Source: JAUXEH01 sp965533275 | GTDB lineage: Bacteria > Acidobacteriota > Aminicenantia > Aminicenantales > Aminicenantaceae | Assembly (NCBI GenBank): GCA_965533275.1 | Contig: CBESWG010000040.1 | Coordinates: forward strand, 1-27,708 | DNA: 27,708 bases | Direction of reading: 5' to 3' | In this document: positions 15,619-23,359 of the stretch, in pieces | How the letters are laid out: the number at the start of each line of letters is the position of its first letter | How positions within the stretch are numbered: position 1 is the stretch's first letter | Notes under the pieces: model-generated | The model's database searches: none | Told to the model about the DNA's origin: nothing | The model's input: only the letters and a program-made list of their open reading frames with translations | Position numbers and translations under genes: made by a program

Positions 15619-17043
15619 TTAATTAACAGAAAAATAAGGAGTTACGGGATTTCCGTCTTTGTCTTTGGTCTTTGTGTAACGCGGGTGCCACACGAAGGCC
15701 TGTTTTTGGGCTGATTTCGAGGGTTTTTCACATAAAAGTTCGATAGCCCTCTTCCTCTCTTCTCGGCTGGAATGAGTGTAACGTTCTGTGGTCTTAACTG
15801 ATGTGTGGCCCAAGAAGTCTTTGACCTTGATGATATCAACCCCTCGTGCAATCAGACGGCTGGCAAACGTATGTCTTAGATCGTGAAACCTCACGTCTTC
15901 GATACCTGCCAGGATTCTTGCTCTCTCGAATGACTTCTGGATCTTAGTATAGGGCTTCCCGGTCTTTGGATTTGTGAATACATGAGTTGAGCTGATAGGC
16001 TTTCTGAGTGATGTGAGCTGCTCGAGTAGAGTTGTATTGATGTCAATTACTCTAGGCCTTCCTGTCTTGGACTTTCGAATATGAATCTCTCTCCTTTGGA
16101 AATCAATATCGTCCCACTTCAAATTGAGGATTTCGCCTTTTCGCATGCCAGTATGTAGTGCCACTACAAGAATCGGCCTCAGATGTACAGGAGCGAACCT
16201 TAATAAGCGGATTTCTTCATCATCTGTAAGTATCCGTTCTCGCTTGGATTCGTATTCGGGGTACTGTTGTACTCGCCTGACAGGGTTGTCTTTTGCGTAT
16301 CCCCAGTCAATGGCCACATTGAATGATCGTTTGAGGATCTTGAGATAATGATTGACAGTCGTCTTCGCAAGGCCCTCAGAAAGTTTTTGTGACTTGAGCT
16401 TTTCAATATCTTGAGGAGTGATTTCGTCCAAGTAGATTTTGCCCAAGGAAGGGATACACTTCTGGAGCCTACACTGGTCGTCTTTCCAGCTAGCCTTATT
16501 CACTCTGCTGTAATCCCTGATGAACATGTCAACGAAATCCTTGAACATCACAGGAGACTTCTGTTCTTTTGTTCCACATTCTTTATGATGTTCATTCCGA
16601 ACTGTGGCCTTCAGCCATTCATGGGCCTCACCCCAGCTTGTAGCCTTCTTGATGAGCTGCTGTTTCCGTTTTTTGTTTCTGTCCCGATAGTCGGCGTAAA
16701 AACCAACCCTTCCTGTCTTCGTTTTGCGAATGTAAATCGCACCATAGCCATAGTTAATGCGAGTTCGGGTCTTGCCTTTCGGCATCTCGCTCAATCCTCC
16801 TGATTTTATTGTATCAAAACCAGGGGGGTGGGGCAACATAAATGATGCATTATCTGTTGGATACGATAGATTTAGGGCTGGTACAACTGCCCTCGTTGCG
16901 ATGTATTTCTCAAGGTCATCGAGTCGATATCGCTTGCCGACACCGGGTATCATAACGTGGGGGAGCTCTTTATTCCGGTACACGGTCTGGGGGTGGCAGT
17001 GGAGGACCTCAGCCACCTCGGGTACGGTTAAGAGCTTTTCCAT
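15619..17043 (-). CDS. int: Tyrosine integrase with N-terminal excisionase-like HTH
   Basis: The 474-residue protein begins with an excisionase/MerR-type helix-turn-helix (about 1-52: LLTVPEVAEVLHCHPQTVYR, then the wing KRYRLDDLEKYI). A linker follows, then an arm-type DNA-binding domain (about 97-150), a core-binding domain (165-255) and the catalytic domain. Catalytic residues seen are Arg301 (HTGMRKGEI), Lys326 region (RKSKTGRPR), His387 and Arg390 (FHDLRHTF), His413 (LGHTSVKTT) and Tyr422. Fusion of an Xis-type HTH to the integrase is unusual and may let one protein bind the att arms for both directions. The gene ends about 10 bp from the tRNA-Val fragment and reads toward it. The start has no good ribosome site. 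Confidence 0.94.
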   Translation of the reverse strand: MEKLLTVPEVAEVLHCHPQTVYRNKELPHVMIPGVGKRYRLDDLEKYIATRAVVPALNLSYPTDNASFMLPHPPGFDTIKSGGLSEMPKGKTRTRINYGYGAIYIRKTKTGRVGFYADYRDRNKKRKQQLIKKATSWGEAHEWLKATVRNEHHKECGTKEQKSPVMFKDFVDMFIRDYSRVNKASWKDDQCRLQKCIPSLGKIYLDEITPQDIEKLKSQKLSEGLAKTTVNHYLKILKRSFNVAIDWGYAKDNPVRRVQQYPEYESKRERILTDDEEIRLLRFAPVHLRPILVVALHTGMRKGEILNLKWDDIDFQRREIHIRKSKTGRPRVIDINTTLLEQLTSLRKPISSTHVFTNPKTGKPYTKIQKSFERARILAGIEDVRFHDLRHTFASRLIARGVDIIKVKDFLGHTSVKTTERYTHSSREERKRAIELLCEKPSKSAQKQAFVWHPRYTKTKDKDGNPVTPYFSVN

Positions 17044-17120
17044 TAATCAGTCAAGGTTCCGAATTTTGCGCCCCATGTAGCATCAGGAAATTTCTATCTT
17101 TGGCCTGGAGAATACCATTC

Positions 17121-17402
17121 CTAGCTTAAGTGCCCTTCCAAAATGTCATGGATTGCGGCATATTCAGGCGAATTTGGGCATGTTTCAAGATGGTCACGGA
17201 CTAGTTTGACTATATCTGCGTACTCGCCTGGGTATCTCGCCCTAGCTGACTCCATCCTCTCCCTGAACCGTTTGGACTTGTAGCTACACCCGAACCTATG
17301 CGGCCAGAGCGTACAGGCGATGACCTGACACAGGGTCACTTCCTTCGGGCTCCCCCCCGCACAGTCGAGACAGTGATCACGGATGTCTTTGGATTTACTC
17401 AT
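17121..17402 (-). CDS. Small Cys-rich (probable zinc-binding) element protein
   Basis: The 93-residue protein has an N-terminal cysteine cluster (HCLDCAGGSPKEVTLC, then IACTLWPHRFGC). The rest is helical and charged, with one more Cys (LETCPNSPEY). This C-x2-C ... C ... C-x-L-W-P pattern recurs in small proteins of phages and integrated elements, probably a zinc fold of unknown role. I chose the ATG at 17402, which follows a GGAGG site at good spacing, over the ORF start 17 codons earlier. It lies between the primase-helicase and integrase genes on the same strand, 77 bp before the latter. Confidence 0.75.
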   Translation of the reverse strand: MSKSKDIRDHCLDCAGGSPKEVTLCQVIACTLWPHRFGCSYKSKRFRERMESARARYPGEYADIVKLVRDHLETCPNSPEYAAIHDILEGHLS

Positions 17403-17530
17403 TGAATTCCTCCATTGAGATGTTGGAGATTGATATAACTTGAACCAAAACAAATGAATCCTGGGGTACCTATTTCTAGGTATTTTTTGGTTCCTGTTAA
17501 CTGTAAGTGACTATAATATATAGACTTGGA

Positions 17531-17555
17531 CTTTGACACACCCCCCCTGTCAAAG
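17531..17555. repeat. Inverted repeat around a C7/G7 tract
   Basis: CTTTGACA (17531-17538) and TGTCAAAG (17548-17555) are perfect 8-bp inverted arms separated by CA plus seven C. It lies in the roughly 200-bp gap between the primase-helicase stop (17602) and the Cys-rich protein start (17402). A TATATATTATAG sequence follows on the minus strand (about 17511-17524). A further TGTC-CTGACA pair (17560-17570) adjoins it. This looks like an operator for a promoter driving the Cys-rich protein and the integrase. It could also be an origin-type or protein-binding site of the element. Confidence 0.5.
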
Positions 17556-17601
17556 ACAATGTCGCTGACAAATAATGACTTAGCAGCTGTTTCGAATATC
17601 T

Positions 17602-19500
17602 TTAACATGGAATACACCCCTCCCTTGAGGATGCCGACATTGGTATCCGTAAGATCTTCCTTCCATGCTGACCAGTCATAGTCTCTTTGCCCAATTTCCC
17701 AAGTTCGATGGCCTCGTTTATAGATTTCCTTATCGTGTTCTCATGGGCAGACTTTGTTTCTTCAAAATAAGAAATGACATCCTGAAGCGCCTTCTCTCCT
17801 CCGCAAGCCTTGACAAAGGCTACGACCTCATCAGGAGGGACCTTCTTCCCGATTTCATCCCAGATTGAGGAAACATGGAACATCAACTGGTCTTGTCTTC
17901 TCTCTATATGAACCGGCTCAGGCCACTCACCATGTCTTGTGGTGGTCTCAAGAGCTGCATAGTGGTTGTATGGAAGCCGCAAGGCTCGTCCCTTGTATTT
18001 TGGGTGAAGGAATTCAATAGCGACTGTGACATCAGCTGCATTCGCTAGATTCGAATGCCCCATGAACCGGCCAGTAGACTGTTTTATCTCATCAGGGTGG
18101 GATTTATTCGTAAAGTGATGGACTACAACCAGACTCAAATTGTACTTGGTCTTCACCTCCATTAGGACAGATATGACCCTGGCCATATCTCTTGCTGAAT
18201 TCAACTCACCAGGAAAAAAGGTATACAGTGGATCGAGAATCAAAAGGTCAGCATGTGTTTTTAGGACCAAGTCACTAATCCTTTGCTTGTCAGTTTTTTT
18301 CGTTAGGTCCCATTGATTCCCTGTAGTGGTCTTCGTAAAGAACCGACCTTGCGTATCAAAATCACCTTCAGCATACATCTTGATAAGCCTGTCTTGCATA
18401 CCTGCCTCACCTACCTCTTGCTGGATCAGCAGGACTCTGCCTGGCTTCTCTATTTCACAGTTCAGGAAACCTGAGTTCCCTGAGGCATAGTGAAGAGCCA
18501 TCTGAGTGACTAACAAACTCTTTCCAATCCCCTTGCTCCCTCCAACTAAGGTGAAGCCATTTCGTTCTAGGAATGGATCGATAAGGCGTTCTATAGGCGG
18601 GATTAACTTCTTAAGTAGATCCTCAGAAGTTTCAATAGCGACATCGGTCTCCCTTTTAGGAGTCTGTAATCTTTCGGCTTTCCCTTGGATATCAAGGAGG
18701 GCCCTACATCTATCAAGTGCTTGGTCAAGGTAGTCAGATATATCTTTGCCTTCTTCATCAAGGGGGACCTTGCCAATTTGAACGTCAATATGAGGGTGAG
18801 CTGCCAATAGTTTGGCTGCATGTGACTTCGCATCCTTCTCAGCTCCGACGTCATAAATAAACATTACCTCTTCCATCTGCTCAAAATATTTTGTAATTGA
18901 AGAAGGCCATCCCGCTTTCCCAGTTGGAGCTGAAGTCACCCAATATCCTAACTTGAGTTCATCAACTACGGCTTTAACGGTATCTGCGTCCTTCTCGCCT
19001 TCGCAGACTATGGCTCTCTTATTGTGTTTTAAATCTGGCAGGTTGTAAGGTAGCCAGTCGCGACCACCTTTTTTCTTGGCCCATTTGCCATTTGAGTCGT
19101 GCTCAGTCCAAAATGTTTTTTTACCATGATTGTCCAGCCTCTTCCCCTTGCGAAAAACAGGGTGCCCTTCCAGATCTTTATAGATGTAGTACTCAGGGCT
19201 CGGTTGTACTCTTTCTGATTCCCCCACAGCACCCGTCGTGGCTTTTATCTTTTGTACAGCATCTTTCATTGTGCAATTCTCCATTTTCATCACAAAATCA
19301 ATGAGTGTCCCCCTTTTCCCACCATGATAATCAGTGAACCGGTGGACTCCACCTCTGCCCTCCCAAAATTGAAGGCTTGGATTCTTGTCAGGAGGATGGA
19401 AGGGGCAGTGCGCCATCCCATTTTTATTTACATCAAGCATGTAGTGCTCTTTGACATACATCTTGATGTCTATCCGTTTTAGCTCATCGATTTCATTCAT
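17602..19500 (-). CDS. Primase-helicase (CHC2-like, TOPRIM, RepA/DnaB-type ATPase)
   Basis: The 632-residue protein combines three replication domains. A CHC2-like N-terminal domain (about 10-75) keeps HCPFHPPDKNPSL, but its second Cys pair is replaced by FTDYHGG. A TOPRIM-like domain follows (IVCEGEKDADTV at about 164-175, FIYDVGAEKDAKSHA at about 214-228). The third is a RecA-type AAA_25 helicase domain with Walker A GGSKGIGKS (about 320-328), Walker B LLILDPLY (about 419-426) and VVHHFT (about 458-463). The C-terminal end looks like a winged helix. It probably replicates the element after excision. I chose the ATG at 19500, just before the domain begins. The frame continues to 19680, but that stretch contains the divergent promoter. 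Confidence 0.85.
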   Translation of the reverse strand: MNEIDELKRIDIKMYVKEHYMLDVNKNGMAHCPFHPPDKNPSLQFWEGRGGVHRFTDYHGGKRGTLIDFVMKMENCTMKDAVQKIKATTGAVGESERVQPSPEYYIYKDLEGHPVFRKGKRLDNHGKKTFWTEHDSNGKWAKKKGGRDWLPYNLPDLKHNKRAIVCEGEKDADTVKAVVDELKLGYWVTSAPTGKAGWPSSITKYFEQMEEVMFIYDVGAEKDAKSHAAKLLAAHPHIDVQIGKVPLDEEGKDISDYLDQALDRCRALLDIQGKAERLQTPKRETDVAIETSEDLLKKLIPPIERLIDPFLERNGFTLVGGSKGIGKSLLVTQMALHYASGNSGFLNCEIEKPGRVLLIQQEVGEAGMQDRLIKMYAEGDFDTQGRFFTKTTTGNQWDLTKKTDKQRISDLVLKTHADLLILDPLYTFFPGELNSARDMARVISVLMEVKTKYNLSLVVVHHFTNKSHPDEIKQSTGRFMGHSNLANAADVTVAIEFLHPKYKGRALRLPYNHYAALETTTRHGEWPEPVHIERRQDQLMFHVSSIWDEIGKKVPPDEVVAFVKACGGEKALQDVISYFEETKSAHENTIRKSINEAIELGKLGKETMTGQHGRKILRIPMSASSREGCIPC

Positions 19501-19620
19501 TTCTCGGTCACCCAGGGATACTGTCTCATTAGCTCCAGTATCGAAGTTTGTCTTTGCTGTGAAAAGAGGATGAACTGAATATTTTCTGCACTCTATTTCC
19601 CCCAGGTTATGTCTTTGCGA

Positions 19621-19649
19621 TTGAACAAGATAAAGAGATTGGATACTAT
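19621..19649 (+). promoter_or_regulatory. Sigma-70-type promoter for the 19674 gene
   Basis: TTGAAC (19621-19626) and TACTAT (19644-19649) are 17 bp apart, followed by a T9 run and then the GTG start at 19674. The predicted transcript start is about 19656. Its position inside the 5' extension of the opposite primase frame is one reason to start the primase at 19500. Confidence 0.55.
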
Positions 19650-19673
19650 ATTTTTTTTTGATAAGCTTGAGCT

Positions 19674-20339
19674 GTGACATATCTACCTATCTCTGTTAGC
19701 GACAGCAAAGAAGAGCTGACAAAAAAGCTTGAACATTTCGGTTTCCCCTTTTCAGCATTTGAAAAGTGTATTGGAGGAATGCTAGTCGCCGATAAGGAAG
19801 TTTACGATTCAGAGAAAAGACGTAAGTTATATCAACAGATACGACGTTTGCAGCTGCTGAAAGAAAGTGCGTTATCAAGGCTTATTGATATTTTAGCAGA
19901 GATTCAGGGCATTAACGAAAACCGGCGCCCGGATGAGATTAAGCCTTGTATTGACAGAGATCAAGTAGCGAACATTTTCAGTTACACTGATTTTTCAGAT
20001 GCAATCGAAATATTGATATCAACTCACAAGATTACATTTCCGAAAAATATGCCCAGCAAGAGAGGAGAGGTAACGATAGATTATCTGATTGCTGCAGTTT
20101 TATCATATGTAATCAGAGATGGGCGAGGGGCTAGATGGAGGGATATCCAAAGTTTGCTCCAATGGTTCAATAAGCGGAACTTGATCCATGATGCGCAATG
20201 GCTACACCCCAACAAATACGACAGGTTTATGTTGGTGGATCAGGCAAAATATCACATAAAAACCTATAAAATCTATGTGGAAGACAAACGTAAACGATAC
20301 TTTTCCCCTGAACACAGGACAATTCACAATAAGCCATAG
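19674..20339 (+). CDS. Hypothetical element protein, 221 residues
   Basis: I do not recognise this protein. The N-terminal part is helical and charged (KKLEHFGFPFSAFEKC, then a Lys/Arg/Gln-rich helix near 48-70). The C-terminal half contains DYLIAAVLSYVIRDGRGARW and a basic tail. There is no signal peptide, membrane segment or obvious catalytic motif. The start is probably the GTG at 19674, because an in-frame stop lies 4 bp upstream; the ribosome site is poor. It is divergent from the primase-helicase and has its own good promoter. A role in regulation or replication of the element is possible from position only. A 660-bp gap follows. Confidence 0.65.
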   Translation: MTYLPISVSDSKEELTKKLEHFGFPFSAFEKCIGGMLVADKEVYDSEKRRKLYQQIRRLQLLKESALSRLIDILAEIQGINENRRPDEIKPCIDRDQVANIFSYTDFSDAIEILISTHKITFPKNMPSKRGEVTIDYLIAAVLSYVIRDGRGARWRDIQSLLQWFNKRNLIHDAQWLHPNKYDRFMLVDQAKYHIKTYKIYVEDKRKRYFSPEHRTIHNKP

Positions 20340-20998
20340 TAGAAAAACCTTTAAGCTATTCAATCCGACATACAACGCGAAGCTGTAAGCTGAGCTATAT
20401 GCTTCATCATTTATACAGGAACTCAGTGCTTACCCACCGCGCGCGCGCATTGGTAATAACGTCTATTAATAGGGCTGAGTTGTTCTGATCCCCCCAATCC
20501 CACACTTCTCTCCCTCCCGCTCCGGATCCTCTAAACTGTCAATGAGGGAGTGTACTCGGTGGCTGCTAGGTTGTGGTGGTACGTGGCTATATGAGTATTT
20601 GTCGTGTCAAATCTGAGCGCATTAAGAGGTCGGGCGCGTATTTGGGATTTAGTGATATTGAGGAGCGGTGGTGACCTGCTCCTCGTCAATGTACCACCGG
20701 GATATGGGAATTGTTATCCTCTGTAGCCTCTGGATCAGCTGGTTTATTTCCCTTAGAGCTATGAGGTCTGTATTTGTTTAATTCCCTTCACCAGGATTCT
20801 GTGAGCGCTCTAGCTTGCAATATCACACGGATATAGATATTGTATTAATACATTTCCAAAATATGCTTAGGGGAATCATAATATTTGGCAATATTTTGTT
20901 TGCGATATACGTAAAACTCTGTACGCTGTCTTGCATGTATTTTTCATCAGAGAAATTGTGAATCTAATACCAGAAGAATAAGAGTCAGGAGAAGAGCG
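20340..20998. other. Gene-free stretch upstream of the defence genes, with hairpin
   Basis: No convincing protein gene is seen. The only ORF with a normal ATG is 27 codons (20591-20674), without a ribosome site. The strongest structure is an inverted repeat GAGGAGC (20660-20666)/GCTCCTC (20678-20684), extendable by GGT/ACC inside and by ATT/AAT outside with a small bulge. Other marks are an alternating CG run near 20444 (CCGCGCGCGCGC), C-rich patches near 20491-20520, and an AT-rich part from 20830 that could hold the promoter of the ATPase gene. The stretch could be a structured RNA, a decayed gene or a recombination scar. Confidence 0.4.
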
Positions 20999-22351
20999 AT
21001 GGCAAAACTAACTATGAGTCGTAAAAAGGAGAGAGACACTCTTATATCAAGTATCGAAGTTGAGGAGCTTTTCCATACATATTCCTATTCTATCAAGCTT
21101 GCACCGACACCTGGACCAGAATCCGGTAAACTTATCCTTTTGTATGGCAGCAATGGAAGTGGCAAAACAACCATTCTCAATCTACTCTATCACCTGCTAC
21201 ATCCCGAACCTTATGATGGGCATAGGTCTTATTTAGGGAGTGTTCCATTTAAGTCATTCCGTGTACATCTTTTAAATGGAACTGTTGTATCAGCGTCTCG
21301 AGAAACAAAAGCCGACCCGGGGGCATATGAACTGCGTATCAAATTTCCACGGAAGGCGAGTGAATTGACTTGGACTTGGGTGCCAGAACTACAACAATCG
21401 AGAGATGATCCAGACTACGAAATATTCTGTTCATGTTTAGAGAATCTTGGGCTCTCATTTCATTACTTACGTGACTCGCGACGTGTTGAGGACAATCACT
21501 TTCCTGATATGCAAATCCCCAGTCGAATAAAATTTGAGCGAACACAAGAGATATCTCATTTGGATTCATTGAGAGCACTGGATGAGCAGAGACATCTTTC
21601 GCCTGAGTTTCAGTTAAATAGATCGGTAAAAACCGCAATCCAGTGGTTTCGTCAACGTGCTTTATCAGCTACAAATCTAGGGTACACTTCCGTCAACACG
21701 ATCTACCAGGACATTATAAAGCGTATAGTTGAACCTGGAGAATCCAACCAAAATCTCCAAAATACTTCGTTAAGTAATCTAGGGCGAGAACTGAAAGATC
21801 TCAGGAAGAAAAATAGCACTTTCGTAAAATTTGGGCTCATGCCCGAGCTAAAGATTAAAGAAATTGAAAGTAGCTTGGAAATGGCAACGCCGCAGCATCT
21901 TTCCATGCTGAACACTGTATTAGGACCTTACTTGGAGGGGCACTCCGCAAGGCTGGATGCGCTCGAAGAGCTTCAACGAGTAATGAGTAGTTTTGTTTCG
22001 CTTCTTTGTCAGTTTTACTCACACAAAAAAGTAAGCGTCCACCTTGAGAAGGGGCTAAATATCACTACCGACACGGGAAAAGATTTAGAACCAGGACAAT
22101 TGTCGTCCGGTGAGAAACAGCTACTTCTACTGTTCTGCAACGCCATAAGCTCAAGAAAAGATAAAACCATACTCATAATAGACGAACCGGAAATCTCTTT
22201 AAACGTCATGTGGCAAAGAGAACTCATCCCTGCACTTCTGACCTGTTTAGCTGGAACTGGGTTCCAATTGATTATTGCGACTCATTCGGTGGAAATACTT
22301 GCACGGTACCGGAATTATGTAGCGCCGTTAGATAATAAGTTAGAGCTGTAA
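20999..22351 (+). CDS. ABC-type AAA ATPase, PARIS AriA-like
   Basis: The 450-residue protein is an AAA_15/21-type ATPase of the SMC/OLD-like ABC class. Walker A is GSNGSGKT (50-57), the ABC signature LSSGEKQ (368-374), Walker B ILIIDEPE (391-398) and the switch His429 in IATHSVEIL. The middle (about 130-340) is a helical insert. AGGAG precedes the ATG at 20999. The gene ends 4 bp before a DUF4435 TOPRIM gene. This ATPase plus DUF4435 pair is the composition of PARIS, in which AriA holds the toxic nuclease AriB until a phage anti-restriction protein triggers its release. Other ATPase-nuclease systems (OLD, Gabija, Septu) fit less well because the partner is DUF4435. The family call is firm; the system call is likely. 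Confidence 0.85.
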   Translation: MAKLTMSRKKERDTLISSIEVEELFHTYSYSIKLAPTPGPESGKLILLYGSNGSGKTTILNLLYHLLHPEPYDGHRSYLGSVPFKSFRVHLLNGTVVSASRETKADPGAYELRIKFPRKASELTWTWVPELQQSRDDPDYEIFCSCLENLGLSFHYLRDSRRVEDNHFPDMQIPSRIKFERTQEISHLDSLRALDEQRHLSPEFQLNRSVKTAIQWFRQRALSATNLGYTSVNTIYQDIIKRIVEPGESNQNLQNTSLSNLGRELKDLRKKNSTFVKFGLMPELKIKEIESSLEMATPQHLSMLNTVLGPYLEGHSARLDALEELQRVMSSFVSLLCQFYSHKKVSVHLEKGLNITTDTGKDLEPGQLSSGEKQLLLLFCNAISSRKDKTILIIDEPEISLNVMWQRELIPALLTCLAGTGFQLIIATHSVEILARYRNYVAPLDNKLEL

Positions 22352-22355
22352 TTCA

Positions 22356-23219
22356 ATGGGTGATGTGCCACGTCGAACTCTTTCAGAATTGAATTTCATC
22401 TACAGCGCCAATCCTGGGCGACGGGATGTCTATGTCGAGGGACCTTTTGATGAGGCCGTGTTGCGTTGGTTTTGTCATGAATGCAATCTTGACGGAATCG
22501 CTGTTTATCCAATTGCTGCTATTGAAATACCAGAGAGAGATCTAATCAAAGCAGGTCAAGGGATTAATAACCGAGAACGAGTAGTTTTTCTGTCCAATTT
22601 TCTTTTCTCAATCTCAGCTAAATATGCTGTCTGTGTTGTAGATGCAGATTTCTCATATATACGAGGAATTGATTCAGCAGAACCACCCCTTTACGAAACT
22701 GATTACGCTTGCATGGAAATGTACTTTTTCTGCCTTTCCAACTTCAAGAGATTCTTTATGCTCTGCTGCCGCAGGTACGACTGGCCAATTGAAACGATTA
22801 TGAATTCTCTTGCTTCTATCCTCCAAGAATTATTTCTTTATCGTTGTGCAAATGATGAACTTGGATGGGGGATGGATTGGCTTGACAGAATTGCTTGTAT
22901 GAATGTGGATGAATGGATGATCAGTCTGGATACAGAAGAGTATATAAAACGTTTCTTGAATAAGAATGGGAGAGGAAGCGAAAAGGATACATTCATCAAC
23001 AAAGTAGAGGACATTCGACCTAAGCTCAAAACAGAACCACGTTTTCAAATGAACGGTCATGATCTCACGAAGTTACTTGTTTGGTTAATCAGGAAAAAAG
23101 GGATTTCAGGTGTTCATACTAGGCCCGAAAGTGTTCAAATGTTTATGACTTTGACACTCAATCATCAGGAAATAATACAGGAGTGTATGTTTCAAAGGAT
23201 CGCTAAACATTTGGCGTGA
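22356..23219 (+). CDS. DUF4435 TOPRIM protein, PARIS AriB-like nuclease
   Basis: The 287-residue protein has the DUF4435 features. An opening strand RRDVYVEGPFDEAVL carries the TOPRIM Glu (Glu28), and CVVDADF supplies the DxD acidic pair (Asp96, Asp98). TDYACMEMYFF adds Glu121. The rest is helical. In PARIS the corresponding AriB glutamate is needed for toxicity, and AriB is a tRNA-cutting nuclease. The gene starts 4 bp after the ATPase gene without a strong ribosome site, so the two are coupled. Its place in an integrative element fits, as PARIS was found in P4-type satellites. I saw no frame break or missing acidic residue, so it should be active. Confidence 0.75.
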   Translation: MGDVPRRTLSELNFIYSANPGRRDVYVEGPFDEAVLRWFCHECNLDGIAVYPIAAIEIPERDLIKAGQGINNRERVVFLSNFLFSISAKYAVCVVDADFSYIRGIDSAEPPLYETDYACMEMYFFCLSNFKRFFMLCCRRYDWPIETIMNSLASILQELFLYRCANDELGWGMDWLDRIACMNVDEWMISLDTEEYIKRFLNKNGRGSEKDTFINKVEDIRPKLKTEPRFQMNGHDLTKLLVWLIRKKGISGVHTRPESVQMFMTLTLNHQEIIQECMFQRIAKHLA

Positions 23220-23359
23220 GGCCCCTTTATTAAATACAGAAATGTCCAATAACTTGGATATTAGCCTGGTCTCAGAAAAAGTGCATCTTGTAGTTTCTAT
23301 GCTAAATAGTAGAAAGAGTTCAGTTCATAATTTTGTGTAAAATAATTAGGTGAAGATTA

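Noticed and set aside
17399..17617. 72-codon minus-strand ORF between the primase-helicase and the Cys-rich protein
   Set aside because: It overlaps genes at both ends and runs through the inverted repeat and C7 tract. It has no ribosome site or familiar motif, so a control region is more likely.
19501..19680. 60-residue N-terminal extension of the primase-helicase
   Set aside because: The extension has no domain character and contains the TTGAAC/TACTAT promoter of the divergent gene. The protein fold starts right after the ATG at 19500.
20591..20674. 27-codon ORF in the gene-free stretch
   Set aside because: It has no ribosome site, is very short, and its end falls inside the hairpin.
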